The notes beneath the pieces are model-generated. The model saw nothing but the letters and a program-made list of their open reading frames with translations, searched no databases and had not been told where the DNA came from. Of a stretch of DNA of 64,000 nt, positions 1 to 12,061 are shown one piece after another; positions within the stretch are counted from its first letter, which is position 1, and the number at the start of each line of letters is the position of its first letter. This DNA is from Mytilus galloprovincialis (lineage: Eukaryota > Mollusca > Bivalvia > Mytilida > Mytilidae), in the NCBI RefSeq assembly GCF_965363235.1, contig NC_134844.1:17218646-17282645 (forward strand), read 5' to 3'. A program made the position numbers and the translations under genes.

Positions 1-1130
1 GTTAAAGGATATTGCTTATCTTTTTTCTTTCTTCCCAAGAGGATCCTGAATGAAATCACCCTCATATGGATATATAAATACGTCGACAAAAGAGGGACAC
101 CGTAGGTTTCCATGGAAATATATGTTTGCATGATTACCGAATTTGTACATGATATTATCATCTTAACTTTGAAATTTATTTAAGTATATGATTCATTTGT
201 TACACATTAAAGTATGATAATCTTGATTTTCAGACTTGTGTCTACATGATATAAATATATCACTACTAAGAAGATATTATATTGTTATCCACTCCATCAA
301 ATAAGATACAATATAAAATGAAATATCACGCTTCATAAACATATCTTAAACACATTTAAAGGAACTTACTAATGCTCATTAGCATCGTCAATCTCTTTAT
401 TCAGAAGTATAACGTCATATATTTGAGTTGACGGTTTAATTTGGAAAATTTGGAGGACATTCCAAATCTATTATTAAAGAGAATTCAATAATACGATAAT
501 ACGAATTTTGACCACATTTTGCTAATTAGTGCTCAAGATATGAAAAACAAAACGATTCTAATATTTTAAAATTGTAAACATTTCAAGTCAACGAAACATA
601 AATGCTTGAAACGCAGCACTGTCCGGTACAAACAGACTTCCAGGTAGGAAACTGACAAAAAACAACAACACGGTACTTCCAAGAATCTGTTTACTAGAAA
701 ATTCTTATTCATAAATGTGGAGAAAAAAGCCCTAAAAAAGAAAAGAAAAGATGAATGAAAAACGTCTTCGATACATAAAAAATTTGACTGGCGAACACAA
801 CAAACTTATTATCCGTGATTGCAAATACTGGGCCAATATATGCACCAATTAAAGATCAAAGTAACTGTAAAATGCATTTGTCCGACCTGAATGTTGCGAT
901 TACTACACTGAATTATTTTTGCGAATACTTTAACAAATCAGTTTGTAAGCAATCACTTAATTTCAACAAAAAAGAACATTCTATGATTTACTAATACAAA
1001 AAAAAAATGAAAACAATCTAAGCAGTGTTGTGTTACAGAACAAGCATGGACGATGCAACCATTAGAAATAACAAAAGAAAAAACTGAGCTGCGAGAAAAT
1101 GGAAAAGGTTGAACTTATCAAACGAATAAA
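1..1130. other. AT-rich intergenic DNA
   Basis: No exon with flanking splice sites, no family-like peptide and no RNA gene was seen on either strand. Only AT-rich sequence and short A runs are present. Confidence 0.5.
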
Positions 1131-1525
1131 AGTGTAACCTCATTGACATATGATAAACTATAACAGATAATATATACCGACACAGAAGTATAACCTCATT
1201 GACATATGATCAAATATAACAGATAATATATACCGACACAGAAGTATAACCTCATTGACATATGATCAAATATAACAGATAATATACAGATATATATATA
1301 TATATACCGACAAAACAGAAGTATAACCTCATTGACATATGATCAAATATAACAGATAATATATACCGACACAGAAGTATAACCTCATTGACATATGATC
1401 AAATATAACAGATAATATATACCGACACAGAAGAATGTTCCCAACGTAAAGTATAACCTCATTGACATCTGATCAAATATAACAGATAATATATACCGAC
1501 ACAGAAGAATGTTCCCAACGTAAAG
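1131..1525. repeat. Minisatellite, about six units of ~56 bp
   Basis: Six consecutive units each carry 'cctcattgacatatgatcaa' (with small changes) followed by 'taacagataatatataccga'. The third unit is stretched by a (ta)n tract near 1290. The last units are joined to an extra segment 'gaatgttcccaacgtaaag' that occurs twice, so the array has a compound edge. It shows no coding frame. Confidence 0.9.
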
Positions 1526-4500
1526 TGATCTCTAGCCTACATTATTTACAAAATTAAATCAAAATTTGATATAATCAAAAATTCAAATGAGCATGTAAAA
1601 TTGCAAACTAGAAAGCAGAGGTATTCAAACATACGAAATGGAATATGATTTCAAATCAGACAACTCTCCACCACGTAGAATTTAGCGAGTACATGTCACC
1701 ATACGACCCCAATCGGCATTAACACAACGAATATATTTTCAGTGTTACTCAAGATTCCAATATTTGACACCTGGAAGTCAAATAATACTTTGAAAGATGA
1801 TATAACCTAAAAAAAAAAAAGACCAAACAGTAGAGCAAAACCCCGACGATAAAAAAACTAGCACCGAAATTTGCAATTGAGATAATTCAATTTGAGTCAT
1901 GTTCAAGGATTTTTAAGTTATTTTATATGGATATCTATACTGAACAATACGTAATAATTGTGTTAACTTATATTGGAGTTCAGACATATTTAATACAACT
2001 TTCTTTTTTATTTTTGTTTTTGGCTACATGAGTAAAGATTCACTCCACATATCGATGCATAAAAAAACAGTGTTGAATCGCCCATTGCAGATGCATGAAT
2101 ATATATATTCATGATTGATACAGAGAATTCTTAAACACCCCGTTACAGTTATTAAGAACATTTACTGTAATTTAGTCTATTATTACTTGTTTATTTCACT
2201 TGACTGGGCGGGATTTAACCGGTTCGTTTGTTTAAGACCAGTCCATATATACACAGGTGTTTTGAGATAAACGTATCAACGCAGTGTCCAGTTATTCGTC
2301 CCATATCATGAATTCAGCTCTTTTGTGAATCCGTTTGGCGACACTGACACGTGATTAAAATTCAATAATAATTATAACGACAATTATCCTCACCACACAC
2401 ATCTTCAAATAGACTATCAATATGAAAATTAAACGTAAGCTCCGCCCGATCAGTTGAAATAACATTGGTAAGTTACTAAACACTAGTAACGAGTTTTACA
2501 ACTGACACGATTATTTTAAACATTTTGTATGATAAGCATAGAAAATTAAGATTTATTAACAAAGTACAACATACATAAAATCCTTTTCCGTTAAACAGGC
2601 TCAGTTGTTTTTGAAAATTGCATTTGTTAATCCAATTTTCAGTAGGAAAGGCAGTCACATTTATATCGTAACCATCGTTCTTTTTTAGTTCGCGGTAGCC
2701 AACATAATGTTTTTTTTCAGAATTAAATTGAAAATAGAAAATGGAAAAATGGCAACAACCCGACCAAAGAGCAGAAACCAGTCAAAGGCCACCGATGGGT
2801 CTTCAACACAGCGGAACAATCCCCCACCGGTACTTAGGATTCGGTTTAACAAAAAACAGTTTATCAACACTTAAAAAAGTGACTATGCAGGTGTTTCGTT
2901 TTGAGACTCTGTTTTTTAATAAGGATAAATGAATAAGAAATAGTTCATTGGGGCTTGAATAAATACTTATTTTACCATAAAATTATGTTACCCCTTTATG
3001 CCAAATATTTTAGAACGAGCGAAAATATCGGTTGCAAGGACAAACCCGAGGTAGAATTAGTATTACTTCAAGCCCCCATGAAATTATTTCTATTCCAGTA
3101 GAACAATAAACAATTATTTAGGGTCGAAGGTAAAGGCAAACACTTGCTGTGCCAGTAAAAAAAAACCACAAAATTACATTGACGTAACAGAACAGGGCAA
3201 ATTGAATTAGTGGAAAGCTTAAAGTATTTACAATAACGTTTTTAGATATGTTTGGATAAATTTAAATGATAATTATTTATATATAACACATTTTATCATC
3301 GTTTGTTTATGTTTCCTTGTAATGATTTTCGGTTCATAATCGTGCATTTTCCGTAAAAGGCTTATATTCTTCCGTCATTTGTTAGTGACGTCGGGTAGCT
3401 CGTTTATAAAACAGCATATTTGGGAGTATGGTCGAAACAGTCAAAACAATATATTCATATTTTACCACGGGTGTGTACTCAGTGCGTTTGAAAAACATCA
3501 TATAAGAGTATAATTGATAACATTGGAAGGACATAATATATTCTTTTTGTAGATGCCATTTCTTTCATTGTTACAGCAGACGATAATCAAGCAGCAGTAG
3601 CTATGTCATTGACTGATGAAGTATAATATAAAATATATGGCCAAATTATGAGCTGTTCAATTTATCGCAAAGACAAGACTTTAACGTTTTTACAGTTTGA
3701 ATAGTTTGGCTACCATTTGAGTCATCAGCTTCATGGAACAAACATTTAGGTTTAATGAAATATTTAGATAAAGGCAACAGTAGTATACCGCTGTTCGAAG
3801 TTCATAAATCGATTGAGAAAAAAACAAATCCGGGTTATTAAACTAAAACTGAGGACAACGTATCAAAAACAGAAACACAACATTAAAATGTAACACACAC
3901 AGAAACGAACTATAATATAACAAAGACTTGGTACAGGACATTTTAGGAAACAAAATGGTGGGTTGAACCTCGTTTTGTGGCATGCCAAACCTCCCCTTTA
4001 ATGGCATTGTTAAATATAACATTAAAAGTACAACATTACATGACAGGACAATAATACAAATAAATAGGAGAAGATATATAACATAGAAACACACGAATAA
4101 TAGCTAACAAAATGTACCAGGTTTAAAATTTAATACGCCAGACGTGCGTGTCGTCCACACAAGACTAACCAGTGGCGCTCAGATGAAAAGAGTTTGAAAG
4201 CCAAAACAAGTACAAAGTTGAAGAGCACTGAATATCAAATGTTCCGAAAACTTGTAGGCAATACGGCTAGGGTTTTTTTTTCTTGGATAAGAACATCCTT
4301 ATTATTTAGAATAATTCATACTTTTGCAAACAGTAAATTTTATTAAGCCGAAGTGGTGACTAACTACATGATAAAAACGGATACATTACATAAAACAACC
4401 TAAATACAAGCACATGCAAATACACATTCAACGCACAAAGTGAAGTCACATTTGATTTTCTAAAACGATTTCTCAAAATTAAAGCTTTTCATTAGGGGAT

Positions 4501-5280
4501 AATGACAAATCAGATATTTCATAGTCAACCTAGAAATATTGCTATCAACCTTTTTACTTTGTATAATCCTTTTTATAACAGCGACCACTATTTTTCAAAC
4601 TGTAACCAACCTGTTGATGACAAACGATATGTATGTTTCATGTGCTCTAAGTATCATTATATTAAACAGATCCAACTGAATTCCATTTTCTTAATTGTAG
4701 TTTAAAAAAGGAAATAACAAAAAAGATTGACTTCCAAAAAAATTCAAGACCAAACTTTCATATTCAAAGGGCAAAAACGAAAGCTCACACTGATCAAATG
4801 AATGATTAACGACCGTCATAATCCTGACTTAGTACAGGCATTTTCTTATGTAGAAAATAGTGGATTAAACCTGCTTTTATAACTAGTCAATTCTTCCACT
4901 TTTATGACAGTTGCATAGCATTCCATTATATTAACAACGATGCGTGACCAAAACAAACAGACACGCTTTTTCGCAAAATTGTAAAAAGTCGGGGTACAAC
5001 AGTCAACATTGTGTTTTAATAATAATCACTATAAAAACAAAGAAATATGTCAACAAAAAGTCATATTGACAAAGCACATTACCATTTACATTTGTATCAA
5101 TATTGACCTATCTATTACTTTATCTGTAGTATCGACCATTGGAAGTTCATTAGGTTAGTACTAACAATCAGAGAATATCATATTGCAGAGTAGTTTGTAT
5201 AAATGATAAATAGTACTGACATCTATCCTTGTAGATTAAATTCTCGAAAAAGGCTATTTAAATGAAAAGCAAACGCAAGT
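1526..5280. other. Intergenic region with dispersed repeats
   Basis: No exons were recognised. Fragments of mussel-type repeats lie at about 1640-1730 ('caactctccacca' type) and 2735-2850 ('caacaacccgaccaaagagc' followed by 'ggccaccgatgggtcttcaa'). The latter matches blocks near 16175 and 21560. The short ORFs here overlap repeats or have no recognisable features. Confidence 0.5.
4112..4340. repeat. Dispersed repeat, related copies at 30.8 kb and 60.8 kb
   Basis: The block contains 'aatacgccagacgtgcgtgt', 'cacaagactaaccagtggcg' and 'acaaagttgaagagcactga' in the same order as the block at 60776-61015. A short related piece lies near 30795-30845. I recognise this as an abundant mussel repeat; its element class is not evident. 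Confidence 0.7.
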
Positions 5281-5288
5281 TTCGTATA

Positions 5289-5298
5289 TTTATTTATT
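5289..5298 (-). terminator. Overlapping polyadenylation signals of pseudogene A
   Basis: On the - strand two overlapping AATAAA hexamers (complement of 5293-5298 and 5289-5294) follow the ancestral stop position at 5305-5307 by only a few bases. The same close spacing is seen in the intact paralogue at 36831. Confidence 0.6.
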
Positions 5299-5304
5299 AT
5301 ACAA

Positions 5305-5527
5305 TCACTTTGTACAAACGACACAAAAAAACATCTGCTTCATTGGTATATGGAGGGCATCTTAAATTACTACATTTGGTTCGTAAAGGATAAAACAAAG
5401 CTCCACTTTCCTCTCCATTCTTATCGTCTAATGGTTCTGCATTCTTGTCTACACATACGTAGTCTCTTTTGTAATGTCCTTTATTACCACTCATCAGAGT
5501 TCCATCCTTTATAGCAAGTCTTCCGAC
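5305..5527 (-). pseudogene. Gene A exon 4 (two indels)
   Basis: It is 223 nt, against 239 nt in the intact gene. A 17-nt deletion after TGGAAC brings a stop into the original frame. The remaining sequence still encodes CVDKNAEPLDDKNGEESGAL and LRCPPYTNEAD. One extra T in a T run then shifts the frame past the ancestral stop at 5305-5307. Confidence 0.9.
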
Positions 5528-5657
5528 CTTAATTATGATTGAACATATTATGAAAAACTGTAGATTTTAGATAAGGTGAGAGGATTATTTCGTCTAATTC
5601 GTGAGACAATTTAATCATATGCTATTATTATTAGCAACTCAACAGTTGCTACCTTAA

Positions 5658-7250
5658 GTAGCACTACAGTCAGAATTTTCTGACTCCAACCAACAGTCTT
5701 TAAAGATTAATTTCTCCAAAACTACTCAATGGATTTTTAAAATCTTTAACTCATTATTAAGCTGAAATATTAATTCTTCTTCATCTGTAGATAAATTTAT
5801 TTTTGGTATGATTAATCTCAAATTATAGCGCCTTAATTGCCAAAAAAGTGGTCTTCCAACTTAATGAAAATGGCACATTCAGGTCAAATGGTAGTACAAA
5901 TTTGTTTTCATCACTTTAATCAACTATACACTATAAACAAAACTGTGTCTCATATTTTAGATATATGCATTCAGTAAGAAGATATATTGATTTAACTGCT
6001 GGGTGCCAAACCTCATTTCACCTTTCATCTTTGGACACCTATAAATTCATTAAGAAACAAATTATCCAAAAACTGGGACACGGTATTGTAGAAAATACTC
6101 CCTTTAATCACATATATCAAAGTCAAACCAAAAGGGGTACCCATGAAGTTTCTATTTTATTTTTTTGCTAACAATTGTCATGAAAAATTGTTCTGAGAAA
6201 TGACCTAAAAACTGAATTTCCCCCTTAGAACCCCTATAAATGCATCATTAATACAAAAGTTCCACTGAGAACATCCCAGGAGTGTTCTGATACCATTATT
6301 TTATCAATATAACCACACACTTTGTGTCTTTTCTCCCTTATACTGTAAATTTTGAATTATATGTGCACTGACCAACACTAATTTGCCATTTGGCGAGAGT
6401 TTAACGTCACAGATTTGACCAACATCTGTGATATAGTAATTAGATAAAGACAAAGCTCCGCCTCTATCCAGATAGTCTATGATAAGACAATAACAGGAAT
6501 GACCAGCTGCATATAAACAATATTTAACATCATTATTATCACTATAAAGAATGATTTTCATTTGTATTTTAAAAAGAAATATACTATGAAATTAGCTAGA
6601 TCATTAAAATTGTGCAATAAAAGACATGTTCTAAAAAAGACCAAGACCATCCCCGTCCTGAAAATAGACTGTCTCACATGATTTTTTAGTTTTATGGAAT
6701 TGAAAAATTTCACATAAACTTAAAATTGGTTAAAGTTCCTAAAACTCCTAACAGAAGACAGATTCAGAGACATATTCTTCTTGTTTGTAGTAAGAACCTT
6801 AAAAGTTTAAAGTTTGTCAGAGCTTTCAAAGATATTTTCACACTTTTATCCTTATATATATATATATATAGTTTTGTTCATTTTGGTAAGATTTTTTCCC
6901 TTTAGATTTTCTCCTTTTTAATAATTTTTCCCTTTTCTCTGTTTATTTCAAAGTTATATAAATTACTATTGTTGCAATACACATGCTGCACTTTTTATCT
7001 TGTGGTCAGTGATAAACAGCTGGACACTGGTATCAACAGGTGATTGACATATTAGCCCCTCCTAAATGCCTATAAATTTAGATTAATTACCATGTGCCTT
7101 TATTTACATAATTTCATTATCAACTTACTCCCTGTTGTGATATGATAATGATTTTTGGATTTTTACAAACTGTGCAGAATAATAGTTACTTTAAAATTAT
7201 GTGATAAAAAAAATATCTTAAAAAAATCACTGTTAAGCTGTAGTGCTACC
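5658..7250. mobile_element. TTAA-flanked element with terminal inverted repeats
   Basis: TTAA occurs at 5654-5657 and 7251-7254. Inside, the left end reads GTAGCACTACAG and the right end reads GGTAGCACTACAG on the opposite strand. The element lies within intron 3 of pseudogene A. TTAA targets are used by the piggyBac and Kolobok superfamilies; no transposase frame was recognised inside, so it is probably non-autonomous. Confidence 0.6.
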
Positions 7251-7623
7251 TTAATGAACGTTTTATCATGTTTTCCAGCGAAGTTGTTAACAATGTCTGA
7301 TTGCCATTATTTTGGTGATCTTGATGAAACAAAAATTACTCAAATGGATAGTCTATAAGTATATTTACGTTATTTTATATCAATGTATATAAAAACAGCT
7401 TTATTTTCGAAATCAAATCAACAGTTATTGCTGTTTTGTTAAGGCACTATCCGTGTTTGTATTCACTGATTTGTAGTTCAGATAATATTCAAGAAAGTCT
7501 AGAAAAGTTGTAACGACATTTCTAGTTTGATTTCAGCAGTACACATTAAATTGCATTAACAAATATCAAATAAGTCCTAAAAATTTTGAATCATGATCAT
7601 CGTATTAATTCATATACATGTAC

Positions 7624-7859
7624 CTGGTATCATCAAAACAGCTGATTTTTTTTTTGGTAACACACAGAACAAGGCACCTCCTTGTTGTCCAAACTCTCAG
7701 ACCATCCTGATGGCTTCATTGTTGAACTAAGTTGGTATTCAACTCCATGTATCTGGTCATTTTTAAATGATTGATGCTGTCCATTCTCTGGATCATTAGG
7801 GAGACATAAATAATTCACACCACCTCCCCTATATGAATAGTAAGTTCCACCGACTTGAC
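7624..7859 (-). pseudogene. Gene A exon 3 (frameshifted)
   Basis: The exon is 236 nt, against 237 nt in the paralogue. It reads GGGVNYLCLPNDPENGQHQS and PSGWSESLDNKEVPCSVCYQ in frame. An A run one base short of the paralogue's matching stretch then shifts the frame and stops it (KKNQLF then stop). Acceptor TTCAG and donor GTACAT are intact. Confidence 0.9.
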
Positions 7860-8213
7860 CTGAACAGGAAAAATGTGTTCAAACATTATTACATATAACC
7901 TTGAGAATATTAATTAAAAAAAAGATATGGTATCATTTAAATGGGATAACTATCCATCAACGATAGGATGGTCCAATCAAAGAAAAGTGTTTATACAAAC
8001 TTACATTTAGTCGTATTGACTTTCTTTATAAATTCGTCAAAAAGTATATCTATCCGTGTACATGCATGAGCGAACAAACAAATCTATAGTTTCACTGATG
8101 ATGATATTTCAGTAAACAAAATTACTGAAAAGAAAATAAAGTTTATTAATTTTACTTAAAAGTTCAGGGTTGCTATACTTGATAAAGTTAGCTTATACAA
8201 TTATTTCTATTAC

Positions 8214-8276
8214 CTGTATATACTAGATCAACACCTTTTGGACAACTTTTCCCTCCCCATCGTATATAGGTCACTC
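8214..8276 (-). pseudogene. Gene A exon 2
   Basis: This 63-nt exon, bounded by TTTAG and GTAATA, encodes VTYIRWGGKSCPKGVDLVYT. Its length and phase equal those of exon 2 of the intact gene. This exon has no lesion. Confidence 0.9.
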
Positions 8277-8754
8277 CTAAAGATAAATACAAAAGAAAAG
8301 GTAAAAGTATTCCTGTTGATATTTTGCCACTTTAAAAGGAGTTATCGAAATTTAAAATTAGGATGATAAAAAAGAGGGGCGAAAGATACCAGATGCATTT
8401 AAAATCACAGATCGAAAACAAACTGACAAACAATAATACACATGGCACCACATATTTGTCAACCAATCAAATAAACACCCTATTTATAAATTCAACATAG
8501 TTGTACATGACATATACATTCCATATCATCACAATTGTTTAAAACTTATGGCACATTTTTTTTAACTCAAAGCATGTTAAATTGAAAACTCGATATAGTT
8601 ATCATTTCATTATTTACATTTGTAAGTTGTCGTCCACTCTTTAAATAACACTAAACAGATACATTTAAAAAAAAAAAGAAGATGTGGTATGATTGTCAAT
8701 GAGACAACTCTCCAAAATAGATCGAAATTCAACATTTTAAATCTTTACAAACAC

Positions 8755-8930
8755 GTATTAAGTGTTTTGTTTTGTGTTGAACATTCGCCTTTTCTTGACG
8801 TATGAAGATAATGTTTCATCATATTTACCAGTGACTGATCTGATGCCGACAGGTCATAGTCCTTACATCCATGGTTGTGCACAACCAGCATAACCGTCGC
8901 CAGCACAGTTGTCACATTAGCAAAAAACAT
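8755..8930 (-). pseudogene. Gene A exon 1 (signal peptide)
   Basis: It encodes a signal-like peptide, then DYDLSASDQSLVNMMKHYLH, closely matching exon 1 at 33026-33203. The donor region reads AATAC|GTGTTT, against AATGCAG|GTTGTT in the paralogue. Using this GT shifts the frame into a stop within exon 2; the next GT creates TGA at the junction. The sequence before the ATG, CAG-AATCAAC, resembles a splice acceptor and is conserved in the paralogue, which suggests an upstream 5'UTR exon. Confidence 0.85.
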
Positions 8931-9654
8931 GTTGATTCTGCTGATGATATAAATATATAGAATTGTTTTTAATCTTACAAAATTTTATGTACAGAAAATC
9001 ATGGATTGGTTGGTTAAGAGTTCACAAAAAATGTAGAACAAATTTAGTGTTTATTTGTAAAACAATATGTTAATTTGATAAAGTTTGCGATTTAGACTTT
9101 TTTTCAGTTAATTTTATTGGCTTTTTGCGAACGATAGTGTAACTCGCTATTGCTTTTGTTTTAAAACTAAAACTCTTCTGTATTAACAAAACAAAAATAT
9201 CTGACGAAACACATCGAAAACACAGTCATCGTTTTGTTTGTTCAATGATGAACTTTCGGTGATCATTTGAATAAATCATGTATTTTTAACTTCATCTTGT
9301 GAACCTCTGAGGAATATCATGTAAAGCAGTTCTTTCCTGCCTTTTACACCATACCGCTGATATCGTACCTGAGATGTAGTTTTGAGTTTAAATAGTTATT
9401 ACTTCTTTAAACTAAAAGTACTGCAACAGTTTTTAACATACCTTTCCTTCTGGTCCGCTTTGAAATGATCAGACAATATATCTAGCAATCCACCAAATAT
9501 GTTGTTATATAACGTATATAACCTTATCTTTTGTAAAAGAATGATGAGACATTTGTGTGACCATTTTTCGTGTTTTGACAAAATTGGCGGGATTAAATAT
9601 ATGTAATACGCATATCAAATATTCAGTATAAAAATATTGATATTGGGTTGATTT

Positions 9655-10080
9655 CAATTGAAACAATGTTTCACCAGAGACCCTATGACATAGACGTTAA
9701 AATTTACTGGTAACCGTACGGCTTTCAATACAGATCAAAATACATACCGCATCGTAACCTTTAAATGGCTCAGAAATGACATAAGTAAAACAATTCACCC
9801 GATAAAGTTAACAGCATACTTTATGTCAAAACCAATGACCAAAAAAAAAACAACTATGATATACAGTAACAAACCACAAACCTGGGACAGTGCTGTTACA
9901 GTTCAACATTAAAACGAACTATAAAAATCAGTTGAACAAGGCTTAACTCACCAGATGGATACAAAAACATTTATCTAAGAAAAAGACAGAGTGGACGTGG
10001 CCGGGTACTTGTATATCCCAACAACAAAAAGACACTAAGTACTGATCTGATAGTACTCGAAGTTGCTGACAGCTAGTTTA
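9655..10080. repeat. Mussel-type dispersed repeat
   Basis: It contains 'cttaactcaccagatggata', 'gtggacgtggccgggtactt' and 'gctgacagctagtt'. The same blocks appear in reverse orientation and the same order at 32330-32480 and in part at 45935-46090. It has no coding content. Confidence 0.7.
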
Positions 10081-10519
10081 AAACAACTAATAAACTAATA
10101 AAGATAATCATGCATGTTAGACTAAATAAACAGTCAGTACACAGCCAACATCCAATGGATTTAGTGTAAAGATGTCATAAACAGTCAGAGAAAAAACATG
10201 ACCTTTTGCAATGCAAAGATACAAGTATCGACAGATTTTAGATCCATAAATGTGTTTATGTATATAACAATAATATTTATAATTTCCTGATAACAAAATC
10301 AATATTAAATATTACCAATAAAAAATATATATCCAATGATCAATTTACAGTGTTGAATTGGTAATCTTTTACAATAAGTTGATTTAAAGGATCGAAGTGT
10401 AATCAGGATCGTTTCTAAATTTCCGTAACAAACATTTCCGTAAAAATGATGATGTGCTTTGCCGTTTGAAATAAGTTTTTTTACAGGTACAATTAAACTA
10501 TAAAACCAAATATGTATAT

Positions 10520-10800
10520 CTATGGAAGAAATTAGTAACGATTTTAAGTAATTTGTGGGAACGAAAACCTTGGCTTAATAACTTACAAGTGATACATAGA
10601 TTACATTCGTTAAAATAAAAAACGACACAACAGACACGGGAATAGCGAACTAGTTGTGAAGCCGGAGTGCCCGGAGAAAACCACCGACCTTCGATAGGAA
10701 AACTGTCAATTCTAGTCAATTAAGAATGGAGACGAGTGCACCCGTACGAGCGGGGTTCGAACTCACAACTTCAGTGTTGATTGAATAGTGATATCAGTAA
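10520..10800 (-). mobile_element. tRNA-derived SINE, probably incomplete
   Basis: On the - strand a B-box-like GAGTTCGAACCCC (10746-10758) follows a degraded tRNA-like head. It is followed by a block containing 'ggtcggtggttttctccggg' on that strand. I recognise this head-plus-core arrangement as a common bivalve SINE. Sequence similarity to what I remember ends shortly after 'gcactccggcttc'. The 3' limit is uncertain. Confidence 0.65.
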
Positions 10801-10844
10801 TTACTACTAGGGAAAATCAACAATATGGAACGAAAAATCTTCAT

Positions 10845-11215
10845 GCCATATTTGGCCAAAAGTAAACCTTCTCTTTTGATAGAGATTATTTTAAGCTAAC
10901 AGACACTGAGACAAAATATAAAGTTACAAAAATACTGAAATTCAAAATGGAAAATCCATAAGCACATGTCACAATCAAAAGGTCAAACACATCAAACGTT
11001 TGGATAAAGCCATTTTGAAATTTTATAAATTATGAAGTCAATGCCATATTTGACCTAAAGAGAACCTTCTCTTTAATACAGAATATTTTCGGTTAACAAA
11101 CACTAAGAAAAAAGTAAATTAAAAAAAAAAAAAACGAATTCCTTAAATTCTAAATAGAAAGTCCCTAAGTAAATGGCAAAATCAAAGGCTCAAACACATT
11201 ACACGAATAGATGAC
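10845..11215. repeat. Tandem pair of ~195-bp diverged units
   Basis: Both units share 'tgccatattt', 'aaccttctctttt', 'ttaacaaacact' and a block ending in 'ggctcaaacacat', in the same order. The second half also matches, in reverse, fragments near 12330 and 42400. Confidence 0.7.
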
Positions 11216-11949
11216 AACTGTCATATTTCGGACTCGGTTCAGGCGTTTTCTTATTTAGAAAATGGTGGATTCAACCTGGTACGCTATTGTTAATTGATCA
11301 AATGTCATCGCTTTGATTACTGTATTTTTCCTTATTTGTTAAGTGTTGTCAACTCTTAGTTTCCTTTTTTGTCATATCACCTTTAGAACAACTGTTTAAA
11401 ACTAGGTTGTTTCTCTACTTGCACATATTTCTTTGACCTTGAAGTATTTGAATTTTGATTTTACATCTATAATTGATTGGTCTGGTCTGATGCTGACAGA
11501 ATATAGTTCTTACATACAGTAAACATGATAGTAGTTGCGGATACATGTGATATTTTGGACGAATTCTAATTATGCAGATAACATCAAAGACAGCTTTAGA
11601 AAATCCCAAGATTTCTTATAAATGAAGAAAGTCAATGCAAACCTTTTTAACTCGCAAACATCATTTTTGATATTAGACTTTTTGGCTTGTCCCTTCTATA
11701 TTTATGGTCATAGCTCACTTCTTTCAATGCAATTCTATAAGGTCTTAATTAAACGAATGCATTTTTATTTAGCGGTCAGCTGAGGCCCGACTCCGGGTGC
11801 GGGATTTTCTCACTACGTTGAATACCCATTGGTGGCATACGGCTGTTGTCTTATCTTTGGTCGGGTTGTTGTGTTTTTGCCGTAATCTCCATTTCCATTC
11901 TTAATTTCATGTTATAGAAACGAAGATGGTTCATATTGGACATATCAAA

Positions 11950-12061
11950 TTATATTTTATATTTTCGTATTCAGATGCAGCTCAATGAGTGCCTTTATGT
12001 ATGTAACCATTACCTTAACCCCAACCAACTTTGTGTCTTAATACGAAAATATAAAATATAA
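11950..12061. repeat. Short element with 22-bp perfect inverted repeats
   Basis: The arms at 11950-11971 and 12040-12061 are exact reverse complements (core TTTTATATTTTCGTATT) separated by about 68 bp. The size and structure fit a small foldback or MITE-like element, but no clear target duplication was found. Confidence 0.6.

Larger units (their letters stand above)
5305..8930 (-). pseudogene. Short-chain collagen C4-like pseudogene (gene A)
   Basis: This four-exon unit runs 8930-8755, 8276-8214, 7859-7624 and 5527-5305, colinear with the intact gene at 33026-36819. The parent protein would be secreted: the start peptide MFFANVTTVLATVMLVV is signal-like and is followed by CKDYDLSASDQSLV. Exon 2 encodes the family motif VTYIRWG, exon 3 GGGVNYLCLPNDP and exon 4 CVDKNAEPLD and LRCPPYTNEAD. 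Four lesions break it. The exon 1 end is 2 nt short, so neither nearby GT donor restores frame. Exon 3 has lost 1 nt in an A run. Exon 4 has a 17-nt deletion and a 1-nt gain in a T run. Introns are 478, 354 and 2096 bp; the last holds a TTAA-flanked element. Homopolymer errors could explain two lesions but not the 17-nt deletion. Confidence 0.88.

Noticed and set aside
1131..1525. CRISPR-like regular repeats
   Set aside because: Units are contiguous with no unique spacers, and the DNA is clearly eukaryotic; it is a minisatellite.
7624..7859. Explaining all damage in pseudogene A as sequencing error
   Set aside because: Homopolymer indels in exons 3 and 4 could be errors, but the 17-nt deletion in exon 4 and the altered exon 1 end cannot readily be.
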